Positions 1-5,107 are shown, numbered from the stretch's first letter. The stretch is 8,379 bases of DNA from Lutispora sp. (GCA_030834765.1 JAUQXG010000327.1:1-8379), one strand, 5' to 3'. Program-made: numbers and translations. The notes: generated from the letters alone by a model not told the origin.

Positions 1-1
1 A

Positions 2-601
2 ACTATGTGGGGTCTGGGAATGACATTATATGCAATCGCATATGCCAGGATGGGCACGGAAGCCTTTGCATCGACGAATATATCAGGAACGATAGAAAGA
101 ATCGCTTGGGTATTCCTGATGGGAATAGGCAATTCATGTGCTGTAATGATTGGAAATAAAATAGGTGAGAATGATAAGAATATGGCCTACGAATATGCAA
201 AAAGATTTTTAATAATGGGAATTTCGATAAGTGCTTTCATGGGGGCAATTATTTTGCTGACAGCTCACTGGATTTTGCTGCCTTTTCATGTTTCTGACAT
301 TGTGAGGACTTATTCCTATAACAATTTAATCGTATTTGTAATTTTTCTTTTAATGAAAACTTGTAATTACATCATTGTAGTAGGAATTTTAAGAAGCGGC
401 GGAGATACGAAGTTTTGCATGTTTCTAGATATCGCAGGAGTATGGCTTGTAGGTGTGCCTCTAGCTTTTTTGGGAGCACTATACTTCAAACTGCCCATAT
501 ATTACGTATATGCGCTGGTGTCCCTGGAAGAGGTCTTAAAAATATTTGTTTCAGTACCTAGGGTTTTATCAAAAAAATGGATCAATAATTTGACGGTGTA
601 G
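2..601 (+). CDS. MATE family multidrug/sodium efflux transporter, C-terminal part (5' end outside window)
   Basis: The frame is open from the window edge and ends at TAG 599-601, giving about 199 residues against roughly 450 for a full MATE protein, so this is the C-terminal half. Hydrophobic stretches that look like membrane helices alternate with short charged loops. Family-typical stretches are GIGNSCAVMIGNKIGEN in the first third and GILRSGGDT with a following V-G-V-P-L segment near the end. MATE proteins export cationic drugs or metabolites across the cytoplasmic membrane in exchange for Na+ or H+; the substrate cannot be told here. The ATG at position 5 is internal to the family alignment and is not the real start. 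A shared terminator follows, so the gene ends its transcription unit. The family call is secure; the subfamily is open. Confidence 0.9.
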   Translation, partial: TMWGLGMTLYAIAYARMGTEAFASTNISGTIERIAWVFLMGIGNSCAVMIGNKIGENDKNMAYEYAKRFLIMGISISAFMGAIILLTAHWILLPFHVSDIVRTYSYNNLIVFVIFLLMKTCNYIIVVGILRSGGDTKFCMFLDIAGVWLVGVPLAFLGALYFKLPIYYVYALVSLEEVLKIFVSVPRVLSKKWINNLTV

Positions 602-652
602 TTTGGCAAATCCAAGCTCCTCACCAATTCATAGGGTAACGCTTTATTAAGT

Positions 653-684
653 AAAAACACTTGGAAAGCTTCCCAAGTGTTTTT
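653..684. terminator. Bidirectional intrinsic terminator between convergent genes
   Basis: A 12-bp perfect stem (AAAAACACTTGG at 653-664 with CCAAGTGTTTTT at 673-684) closes an 8-nt loop. The A-run on one side and T-run on the other provide a U-tract in both directions. It lies 51 bp after the MATE stop and 10 bp after the XRE regulator stop, so it serves both genes. Confidence 0.9.
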
Positions 685-694
685 ATTATTATTA

Positions 695-1120
695 TTATTT
701 TATATATGGAAGCACTAGTTTGACCATATTCTCTATTAATGCTAATTCCTTTTTCGTGCATCTGTCTAAAAGATTATATAAATCATTTTTGCTTTTTGTC
801 CGCTCATCTTGCTCATTTTGGGTCATATCATTATCTTTTGGATAATAACAGGAAGATTCCTCACTGGCTAAGTCTTTACCTTTAGATTCAGACGTATTTC
901 CGTATATTAAATAATCTGTTGTAACATGGAGTGCGCAAGATATTTTAATCAATGCGGAAAGACTCATTTGCCTTTCTCCACGCTCCAATTGCCCAATATA
1001 TAGTGGAGAGAAATCAACTATTTCTGCAAAGCTTTCTCTTGTTAGCCTAAGTCCTTCTCTTTCTATGCGAATTCTGGAACCAATGTCTTTATTATCAACA
1101 TACTTTATTTTATCTTCCAT
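695..1120 (-). CDS. XRE-family helix-turn-helix transcriptional regulator
   Basis: The protein has 141 residues. A Cro/CI-type HTH fills about residues 12-75: an I-G-x-R-I-R opening, T27 to A32 as the first helix of the motif, then a recognition region ending in GQLERGERQMS. It is followed by LxKISxALxVxxDYLIYGN, typical of this class. A polar acidic linker (about 76-115) leads to a C-terminal helix with DRCTKKELALIENM, a tail common in clostridial XRE regulators. The start at 1120 is chosen because AAGGAG lies 10 nt upstream. The open frame runs on to 1309, but that extension is not regulator-like and has no ribosome binding site. The gene is divergent from the Spo0E-like gene at 1327, so that gene, and itself, are the natural targets; this is inference. 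The ligand is unknown. The stop is the first of five tandem TAA codons. Confidence 0.88.
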   Translation of the reverse strand: MEDKIKYVDNKDIGSRIRIEREGLRLTRESFAEIVDFSPLYIGQLERGERQMSLSALIKISCALHVTTDYLIYGNTSESKGKDLASEESSCYYPKDNDMTQNEQDERTKSKNDLYNLLDRCTKKELALIENMVKLVLPYIK

Positions 1121-1178
1121 TTTGTACCCACTCCTTAACATAACTCTATATATAATGTCTATTTGAATAAATAGGCTG

Positions 1179-1202
1179 TTTGCATATAAATTTAATTTGC
1201 AA
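1179..1202. promoter_or_regulatory. AT-rich dyad, candidate operator copy 1
   Basis: TTGCA at 1180-1184 and TGCAA at 1198-1202 form inverted half-sites around an AT core that starts ATATAAA. It lies about 60 bp upstream of the XRE start, in the gap between the divergent regulator and Spo0E-like genes. A close relative is at 1289-1309. Binding by the XRE protein is inferred only from position and repetition. Confidence 0.4.
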
Positions 1203-1288
1203 CTAGCGTGCTTGTGATGTAAAATAATGATTAAAGACTTACGGCAATGTAGATAAGTATAAATTCGTGAATAAGTTCTGTCATTAAA

Positions 1289-1309
1289 TTGCATATATAA
1301 AAATTGCAA
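1289..1309. promoter_or_regulatory. AT-rich dyad, candidate operator copy 2
   Basis: TTGCATATA opens the site at 1289 and TTGCAA closes it at 1304-1309. This is the same half-site pair as at 1180-1202, with the outer ends 21 rather than 23 nt apart. It sits immediately before the GGAG ribosome binding site of the Spo0E-like gene, where a bound repressor would block transcription. This role is inferred. Confidence 0.4.
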
Positions 1310-1326
1310 ATTGGAGTGTTATAAGT

Positions 1327-1491
1327 ATGCTGGAAGAAGAAATAATCAAGCTTAGAGAAAGGCTGCATTTATTAATAACAGAAAAGGCGGATTACAATAA
1401 AGTACTGGAAGCAAGCCAAGAGTTGGATGAAGTCATAGCTGAATACATCTGCCAAAGACAGCCATGTATAAAAACACCCCTTGACAGGTAA
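1327..1491 (+). CDS. Spo0E-like sporulation regulatory aspartyl-phosphate phosphatase
   Basis: This is a 54-residue protein starting at ATG 1327 and ending at TAA 1489-1491, with GGAG 10 nt before the start. It has an amphipathic first helix (EEEIIKLRERLHLLI), a short turn, then a second helix carrying the family signature S-Q-E-L-D at residues 30-34 followed by EVIAEYI. Spo0E-family proteins are small two-helix hairpins that remove phosphate from Spo0A~P in the cytoplasm and so hold back entry into sporulation. The short length is normal for the family. Whether this copy acts on Spo0A or another response regulator cannot be seen. It is divergent from an XRE regulator and has no terminator of its own. 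The -35 box of the next transcription unit overlaps its last codons. The C-terminal tail contains two cysteines (C42 and C47) of unknown meaning. Confidence 0.85.
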   Translation: MLEEEIIKLRERLHLLITEKADYNKVLEASQELDEVIAEYICQRQPCIKTPLDR

Positions 1492-1509
1492 AATAAGAGA
1501 GAGTAGAAT
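1481..1509 (+). promoter_or_regulatory. Sigma-A promoter of the serS T-box transcript
   Basis: A perfect TTGACA (1481-1486), a 17-bp spacer and TAGAAT (1504-1509, five of six consensus) predict a transcript start near 1516, just before the T-box stem I. The -35 box lies inside the final codons of the Spo0E-like gene. Confidence 0.8.
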
Positions 1510-1515
1510 ATATGA

Positions 1516-1756
1516 AAATGATATATGAATATGCAATGATGGGAAAAATTAGAAGAATTTGTATTTAGAGATCCGGCGGCTGGTGTAAGCCGGTTACATA
1601 CTTTTATCATCCATCCCTGAGCAGTCTGCGATGAGCAGTACCGGCATAGCCGTTATGTGAATGAAGATAGATTAACTTTGCTTCGCAAAGATGATTTATA
1701 ATTTGGGTGGCAACACGGAACCTTTCGTCCCTTAACTAGGATGAGAGGTTTTTTAT
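1516..1756 (+). ncRNA. Serine T-box riboswitch leader of serS
   Basis: The 5' leader binds tRNA-Ser and switches between a terminator and an antiterminator according to charging. The T-box sequence GGGTGGCAACACGG is at 1705-1718. Its TGGC at 1708-1711 pairs with a tRNA 3' end whose discriminator base is G. Stem I includes an apical hairpin at about 1573-1592 (CCGGC paired with GCCGG, after AGAGAT). GATGG at 1538-1542 can pair with CCATC at 1611-1615. Candidate serine specifier codons are TCC at 1614-1616, directly before CTGAGC, and AGC at 1620-1622; I slightly prefer TCC but cannot decide. A perfect small hairpin (CTTTGC/GCAAAG, 1676-1690) fits stem III. The terminator is listed separately. 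Serine identity is supported by the downstream gene. Uncharged tRNA-Ser should raise serS expression. Confidence 0.92.
1719..1756 (+). terminator. T-box regulatory terminator
   Basis: The stem AACCTTTCGTCC (1719-1730) pairs along all 12 positions with GGATGAGAGGTT (1739-1750), allowing two G-U pairs, and T-rich sequence follows. The 5' arm overlaps the strand used by the antiterminator (TCGTCCC pairing back toward GGG at 1705-1707), as expected for a T-box switch. Confidence 0.9.
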
Positions 1757-1785
1757 TTTTGTAAAAATGAAAGGAGGAAAAGAAT

Positions 1786-3057
1786 ATGTTAGATATCAGA
1801 GAGATTAGGACAAATCCTGAAGAGGTGAGAAGAAAGCTTGGCAGAAGAAAAAATAGCTATAATATTGATGGAATAATAGCATTAGATGAAAAGAGAAGAA
1901 AAATATTAATTGATGTAGAAGAGCTCAAAGCCAAAAAAAATAAGGTGTCAGAAGAAGTAGCAAAACTAAAAAAGGCTAAGGAGAATGCAGAGAATCTTAT
2001 ATTAGAGATGAGGACAGTTTCTGAAAAGATAAAAGAGGATGATGATAAGGTAAGAGAGATAGACGAAGAGCTTAGTAATCTATTGCTTGCTATCCCAAAT
2101 ATGCCAAATGACAGTACTCCTGATGGAGCAACAGATGCTGATAATGTTGAAATCAGAAAATGGGGGGAGCCAACAAAGTTTGAATATGAGCCTAAGCCTC
2201 ACTGGACCATTGGCGAAGACCTCGGCATTCTTGATTTTGCCACGGCTGCAAAAGTCACAGGTGCCAGATTTACATTCTATAAAGCCCTTGGAGCCAGATT
2301 AGAGAGAGCTTTGATAAACTTCTTTTTAAATACTCATATAGAAAGTGGATATGTAGAAATATTCCCTCCCTATATGGTTCATAGAAGAAGTATGCAGGGA
2401 ACTGGGCAGCTTCCAAAGTTTGAAGAAGATGCATTTAAGGTAGCAGGAACGGATTATTTCTTAATACCTACTGCAGAAGTGCCAGTAACGAATATGTATA
2501 GAGAAGAGATCCTTGAAGCAGATCAGCTTCCAATTTATCACACAGCCTATACTGCATGCTTTAGGGCAGAGGCAGGATCAGCAGGGAGAGACACAAGAGG
2601 GCTTATAAGGCAGCATCAATTTAATAAGGTGGAGCTTGTAAAATTTGTGAAGCCAGAAGATTCTTATGCAGAGCTTGAAACCTTAACCAATAATGCAGAA
2701 AAAATATTGCAACTTTTAGGACTTCCTTATAGAATCATATCTCTTTGTGCCGGAGACCTGGGTTTCTCATCGGCAAAAACCTACGATATAGAGGTGTGGA
2801 TGCCAAGCTATAATCGGTATGTTGAAATCTCGTCTTGCAGCAATTTTGAAGACTATCAAGCAAGAAGAGCAGATATAAAATATAGACCAGAACCTAAAGC
2901 TAAACCCAAATTTTTGCACACACTCAATGGATCAGGTCTTGCTGTAGGAAGAACCGTAGCAGCAATATTAGAGAATTTTCAACAGGGTGATGGAAGTGTA
3001 TTGATACCGGAAGTACTAAGACCATACATGGGTGGCGCAGAGAAAATAAAAAGATAA
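1786..3057 (+). CDS. serS: Seryl-tRNA synthetase
   Basis: This class II synthetase charges tRNA-Ser (and tRNA-Sec where present) with serine in the cytoplasm, via seryl-adenylate. The 423 residues match the usual bacterial length of about 425. The N-terminal arm, a lysine- and glutamate-rich antiparallel coiled coil at about residues 28-100, grips the long variable arm of tRNA-Ser. The catalytic domain shows the serine-binding TAE at 229-231, motif 2 with F259-R260-A-E-A followed by G-R-D-T-R-G-L-x-R-x-H-Q-F, the E-I-S-S-C-S-N-F stretch, and motif 3 with R389 in [10 protein letters not shown]. The start is fixed by AAGGAGG 8 nt upstream. Expression should depend on the T-box leader just before it. 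The two tRNA-Ser genes downstream encode its substrates. Nothing is missing or broken. Confidence 0.98.
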   Translation: MLDIREIRTNPEEVRRKLGRRKNSYNIDGIIALDEKRRKILIDVEELKAKKNKVSEEVAKLKKAKENAENLILEMRTVSEKIKEDDDKVREIDEELSNLLLAIPNMPNDSTPDGATDADNVEIRKWGEPTKFEYEPKPHWTIGEDLGILDFATAAKVTGARFTFYKALGARLERALINFFLNTHIESGYVEIFPPYMVHRRSMQGTGQLPKFEEDAFKVAGTDYFLIPTAEVPVTNMYREEILEADQLPIYHTAYTACFRAEAGSAGRDTRGLIRQHQFNKVELVKFVKPEDSYAELETLTNNAEKILQLLGLPYRIISLCAGDLGFSSAKTYDIEVWMPSYNRYVEISSCSNFEDYQARRADIKYRPEPKAKPKFLHTLNGSGLAVGRTVAAILENFQQGDGSVLIPEVLRPYMGGAEKIKR

Positions 3058-3071
3058 GGAGTGGGATTGCA

Positions 3072-3398
3072 TTGCCACAAGTAAGAATAAAGGGTGTCGG
3101 TGAAGAAAATATCATTAAAATGGCTCCTCAAATATCAGAATCCATTTTTGAAATCACAGGATGTCCAAAAGAACATATAGAGATAGAAGAGCTTGAAGTA
3201 AAAGCTGTCAAAGGAAATAATCTGACAAAGCCAAATCCTTTTATAGAAATATACTGGTTTGATAGAGGGCAGGAACAAGCTGATAAAGTAGCAAAGTCTA
3301 TTACTGAAATAGCAAAATCAAATGGCATAGAAAATATAGATATTGCATTTATCTTGTTCAGCAGAAATTTATACTATGAAAATGGAGAACATTTCTAA
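3072..3398 (+). CDS. DUF1904 family protein, tautomerase-like fold
   Basis: The protein has 108 residues and starts at TTG 3072. AAGGAG overlaps the serS stop codon 10 nt upstream, so the gene is probably translated from the serS transcript and shares its T-box control. It begins M-P-Q-V-R-I-K-G. A proline at position 2, exposed after removal of Met, is the catalytic residue in tautomerase/MIF-superfamily enzymes. The ITGCPxEHIEIE segment and the later beta-strand IEIYWFDRGQEQADKVAKSI match what I recall of DUF1904 proteins. No signal peptide or membrane segment is visible. The substrate is unknown, and I cannot say whether it is active. The link to serine metabolism is only by operon position. 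Family assignment is from memory of the pattern, moderately sure. Confidence 0.75.
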   Translation: MPQVRIKGVGEENIIKMAPQISESIFEITGCPKEHIEIEELEVKAVKGNNLTKPNPFIEIYWFDRGQEQADKVAKSITEIAKSNGIENIDIAFILFSRNLYYENGEHF

Positions 3399-3430
3399 AG
3401 CCCTGGGAAGAAAAACATATGAAAACCGTG

Positions 3431-3459
3431 TTGACAATAATGTGTTGAGTTGATATAAT
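3431..3459 (+). promoter_or_regulatory. Perfect consensus sigma-A promoter of the tRNA-Ser pair
   Basis: TTGACA (3431-3436), a 17-bp spacer and TATAAT (3454-3459) match the housekeeping consensus at every position. This predicts a start near 3466, about 12 nt before the first tRNA. Such strength is expected for stable RNA genes. Confidence 0.93.
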
Positions 3460-3477
3460 AATTATTGTCCTAACCGA

Positions 3478-3567
3478 GGAGAGATGTTCGAGCGGTTTAT
3501 GGAACTGGTCTTGAAAACCAGAGACGATTCACGTCGTCCGAGGGTTCGAATCCCTCTCTCTCCTCCA
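3478..3567 (+). tRNA. tRNA-Ser(UGA)
   Basis: This is a type II tRNA with encoded CCA. The acceptor arms GGAGAGA (3478-3484) and TCTCTCC (3557-3563) pair perfectly. The anticodon stem CTGGT/ACCAG encloses CTTGAAA, with anticodon TGA at 3512-3514, reading UCA and other UCN codons. The long variable arm (GACGA/TCGTC) is typical of serine tRNAs. The T-arm is GAGGG-TTCGAAT-CCCTC. The discriminator base (3564) is T rather than the usual G of serine tRNAs. Confidence 0.97.
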
Positions 3568-3590
3568 TTTTTAATTTTATAAAATCATAC

Positions 3591-3680
3591 GGAGAAGTAC
3601 TCAAGTGGTCGAAGAGGCGTGCCTGCTAAGTGCGTAGGCCTGTAATGGGCGCGAGGGTTCAAATCCCTCCTTCTCCGCCA
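3591..3680 (+). tRNA. tRNA-Ser(GCU)
   Basis: This type II tRNA with encoded CCA lies 23 bp after the first tRNA, in the same transcript. The acceptor arms GGAGAAG (3591-3597) and CTTCTCC (3670-3676) pair perfectly. The anticodon loop CTGCTAA puts GCT at 3625-3627, reading AGC/AGU. The T-arm is GAGGG-TTCAAAT-CCCTC, and the discriminator base is G (3677). The variable arm is long, as expected for serine. Confidence 0.97.
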
Positions 3681-3694
3681 TCAAACGAAACTAG

Positions 3695-3730
3695 CTACTA
3701 GTAAGATAATAATCTTATATAGTAGTTTTT
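3695..3730 (+). terminator. Terminator of the tRNA-Ser operon
   Basis: CTACTA plus GTAAGAT (3695-3707) pairs with ATCTTAT and TAGTAG (3712-3725), with one bulged A and a four-base loop, and is followed by TTTTT. It starts 14 nt after the CCA end of the second tRNA. Confidence 0.85.
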
Positions 3731-3737
3731 CTATTTA

Positions 3738-3761
3738 GGAAGGATTTGAACCCTCCAGGGC
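3738..3761 (-). repeat. Inverted T-arm copy, possible tRNA remnant
   Basis: On the minus strand this reads as a T-arm: GAGGG, loop TTCAAAT, CCTTC. Fourteen bases (GAGGGTTCAAATCC, complement of 3742-3755) are identical to the T-arm of tRNA-Ser(GCU) at 3653-3666 but inverted. No acceptor, anticodon or D arm can be built around it, so it is not a whole tRNA. It may be the remains of a minus-strand tRNA or of a recombination event at the tRNA 3' end. Confidence 0.5.
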
Positions 3762-3770
3762 AATTTGCGC

Positions 3771-3805
3771 AAGAAAAGCATCTCAGAACCTGAAATGCTT
3801 TTCTT
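3771..3805. terminator. Strong two-way hairpin terminator
   Basis: Arms of 16 nt (3771-3786 and 3790-3805) pair with one C-A mismatch around a three-base loop. Each arm has an AAGAAAAGC/GCTTTTCTT end, so a shorter stem is followed by U-rich RNA on either strand. It begins 19 nt after the minus-strand stop at 3825, so it most likely ends the small-gene operon and backs up the tRNA terminator. Confidence 0.75.
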
Positions 3806-3824
3806 GATTTATTTCCTATAATAT

Positions 3825-3992
3825 CTATTGAATATTTCTCTCGCTATTCTTATTTAAGATTTTAGTGCCTTTTGATGTGGATTCAATTTCTTCCCAATTT
3901 TTTAAAGTTTCATTCTCTCTTGCTCTCATTCTCATTGCTTCTTCATAAGCAAATTTACTATCTAAACTTCCGTTAACTTGAAAACTTTCCAT
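3825..3992 (-). CDS. Small hypothetical protein, second gene of an overlapping pair
   Basis: I do not recognise this 55-residue protein. It is hydrophilic and cysteine-free, with no signal peptide or membrane segment. The middle (about residues 9-33), rich in alternating charged residues and methionine (FAYEEAMRMRARENETLKNW), should form one amphipathic helix; the last third is polar and probably disordered. The start at 3992 is preferred for GGAG 9 nt upstream. An in-frame ATG at 4001 with AAGGA 8 nt before it is nearly as good. Either start lies inside the upstream gene, whose stop is at 3973, so the two are likely translationally coupled. Size and composition would fit a small developmental or spore-associated protein, but nothing in the sequence proves this. 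Confidence 0.6.
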   Translation of the reverse strand: MESFQVNGSLDSKFAYEEAMRMRARENETLKNWEEIESTSKGTKILNKNSERNIQ

Positions 3993-4152
3993 TGTTATCA
4001 TCTCCATCTTCCTTTTTATTGCCGAAAAGTACACTTTCAACTGTATTTTGATTGAATTTTGCTTCCGTTGCTCTAGGGTAAGGATTTATAACAAATTTGT
4101 CTATATGTTCAATAGCATCATGCTGTGATTTTAAATCTTTTTTATCAATCAT
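3973..4152 (-). CDS. Small hypothetical protein, first gene of an overlapping pair
   Basis: I do not recognise this 59-residue protein. The start at 4152 follows AAAGGAG by about five bases. The frame extends upstream to 4179, but those codons contain the ribosome binding site. The N-terminal half is charged (DKKDLKSQHDAIEHIDKF), the centre has VINPYPRATEAKFNQ, then NTVESVLFG, and the end is acidic and polar (KKEDGDDNNGKFSS). There are no cysteines, no membrane segment and no signal peptide. The 3' end overlaps the start of the next gene by 20 bases. A possible promoter and a dyad lie upstream at 4202-4242. The clean ribosome binding sites on both genes, the coupled arrangement and the downstream hairpin argue that the pair is real rather than chance open frames. 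Confidence 0.6.
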   Translation of the reverse strand: MIDKKDLKSQHDAIEHIDKFVINPYPRATEAKFNQNTVESVLFGNKKEDGDDNNGKFSS

Positions 4153-4201
4153 GCTAACTCCTTTCTGCATTTGCTGCATAAAATAAAATTGATAAAAGCA
4201 A

Positions 4202-4219
4202 TATCTTTTTTAAAAGATA
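4202..4219. promoter_or_regulatory. Dyad upstream of the small minus-strand gene pair
   Basis: TATCTTTT and AAAAGATA are perfect inverted arms around TT. The two-base gap suits a protein-binding palindrome better than an RNA hairpin. The site overlaps the candidate -10 box of the minus-strand promoter. Confidence 0.4.
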
Positions 4220-4242
4220 CGGTGTATATAAATTTACTTCAA
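4214..4242 (-). promoter_or_regulatory. Candidate promoter of the small minus-strand gene pair
   Basis: On the minus strand, TTGAAG (4242-4237), a 17-bp spacer and TATCTT (4219-4214) each match four of six consensus positions. The predicted start is about 55 nt before the gene at 4152. It is a modest match; a sporulation sigma factor may be used instead, though no clear match to one was found. Confidence 0.35.
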
Positions 4243-4306
4243 ATTTAGTATAACCAACCTAAATCAAAATAATTACGGTTTAATAAGAGCGAAAATATTT
4301 CCAATA

Positions 4307-4328
4307 TGATATAATTTTATTTATATCA
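4307..4328 (+). promoter_or_regulatory. Extended -10 promoter inside a dyad, upstream of the TIM-barrel gene
   Basis: TGATATAAT (4307-4315) fits the extended -10 form TGnTATAAT, with no good -35 box at the usual distance. The same bases form the left arm of a perfect inverted repeat, TGATATAA, six bases, TTATATCA. A protein binding the repeat would cover the promoter. The predicted start is near 4322, about 30 nt before the gene. Confidence 0.6.
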
Positions 4329-4353
4329 ATTTTGATTTTTGTGAGGTATTTTT

Positions 4354-5100
4354 ATGGGTAAAATTCAGATAGGAGCAAGTATTTTTAATAGTGCTGATTT
4401 AGAGCAAGAATTTTATTTGTATAAACATTATGGATTTGATTATATTGAGCTGTGCTTAAAAGACACCATGGAGCCTGGACTAAATACGCTAAATATGCTG
4501 CGCCAGTTTAATGAGATTCTTCCAATAAAAGTTGGGCATTTAACAGACATTATCATTGATAGAAGTGACATAAACAATAAAGCTGAATATATAAAAATGA
4601 TGGGTGCGCTAAATACTGTAAAGACTATGGTAATACATTGGTACTCCGATCATACGGATGCGATACAATTTTTTGATAAAATTGAAGCACTAAATACTTT
4701 GAATAAAGTAGCTGCGGATAGTGGGATTGTTTTAACTGTAGAAAACACTACGGAAAGCACTTGGGGATTTGAAGAGGTATTTAAATATTTGCCTGAAATA
4801 TCAATGACGTTAGATGTGGGACATGCAAACCTTTATGAAAATCATGATAAAGCAGTTGAATTTATATCAGCTTTTGCTACTAGAATACAAAATGTTCATT
4901 TACATGATAACTTTGGCGGAGATAAGCCTATATGGGACTTGCATTTACCAATAGGTGTGGGAAATATTAATTTTGCTGATACAATAAATGCCTTAAAGAA
5001 TATGAATTATTCATCAACCATTACTCTGGAAATATATTGTAATGATAAAAGCTACTATGATATTAGCAGACAGAAAATTAAAGCTATGATTAATAGCTGA
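4354..5100 (+). CDS. Xylose isomerase-like TIM-barrel protein (sugar phosphate isomerase/epimerase or endonuclease IV superfamily)
   Basis: The protein has 248 residues and starts at ATG 4354 after GAGG. Repeating beta/alpha units fit the AP endonuclease 2/xylose isomerase fold. Landmark strands are the VENT segment with E130, LDVGHAN with D154 and H157, NVHLHDN with H182, WDLHLPIGVG with D195 and H197, and LEIY with E226. Adding H62 and H95, the positions line up with the nine metal ligands of endonuclease IV. Many members of this superfamily annotated as sugar isomerases or epimerases also keep the HxHD and DxHLPxG parts. It is a little short for endonuclease IV (about 280) and I see no DNA-recognition loops I can identify, so a soluble cytoplasmic metal enzyme acting on a small sugar or phosphorylated substrate is more likely. 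It appears to be a single-gene transcription unit, with its own promoter and a terminator after it. Confidence 0.85.
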   Translation: MGKIQIGASIFNSADLEQEFYLYKHYGFDYIELCLKDTMEPGLNTLNMLRQFNEILPIKVGHLTDIIIDRSDINNKAEYIKMMGALNTVKTMVIHWYSDHTDAIQFFDKIEALNTLNKVAADSGIVLTVENTTESTWGFEEVFKYLPEISMTLDVGHANLYENHDKAVEFISAFATRIQNVHLHDNFGGDKPIWDLHLPIGVGNINFADTINALKNMNYSSTITLEIYCNDKSYYDISRQKIKAMINS

Positions 5101-5107
5101 TAAAAGG

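Noticed and set aside
1121..1309. Upstream extension of the XRE regulator frame to an ATG at 1309
   Set aside because: The added residues are unlike the family, there is no ribosome binding site at 1309, and AAGGAG is well placed for the start at 1120. The extension would also cover the candidate operators.
1392..1610. 72-codon open frame on the minus strand
   Set aside because: It lies antisense to the Spo0E-like gene and the T-box stem I, has no good ribosome binding site and no recognisable protein features.
2087..2302. Open frame inside serS in another frame
   Set aside because: It is a shadow of an intact and well-conserved synthetase gene.
3681..4353. Integrated mobile element beside the tRNA genes
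   Set aside because: No integrase, transposase, direct repeat of the tRNA 3' end or compositional shift is visible; only a short inverted T-arm copy is present.
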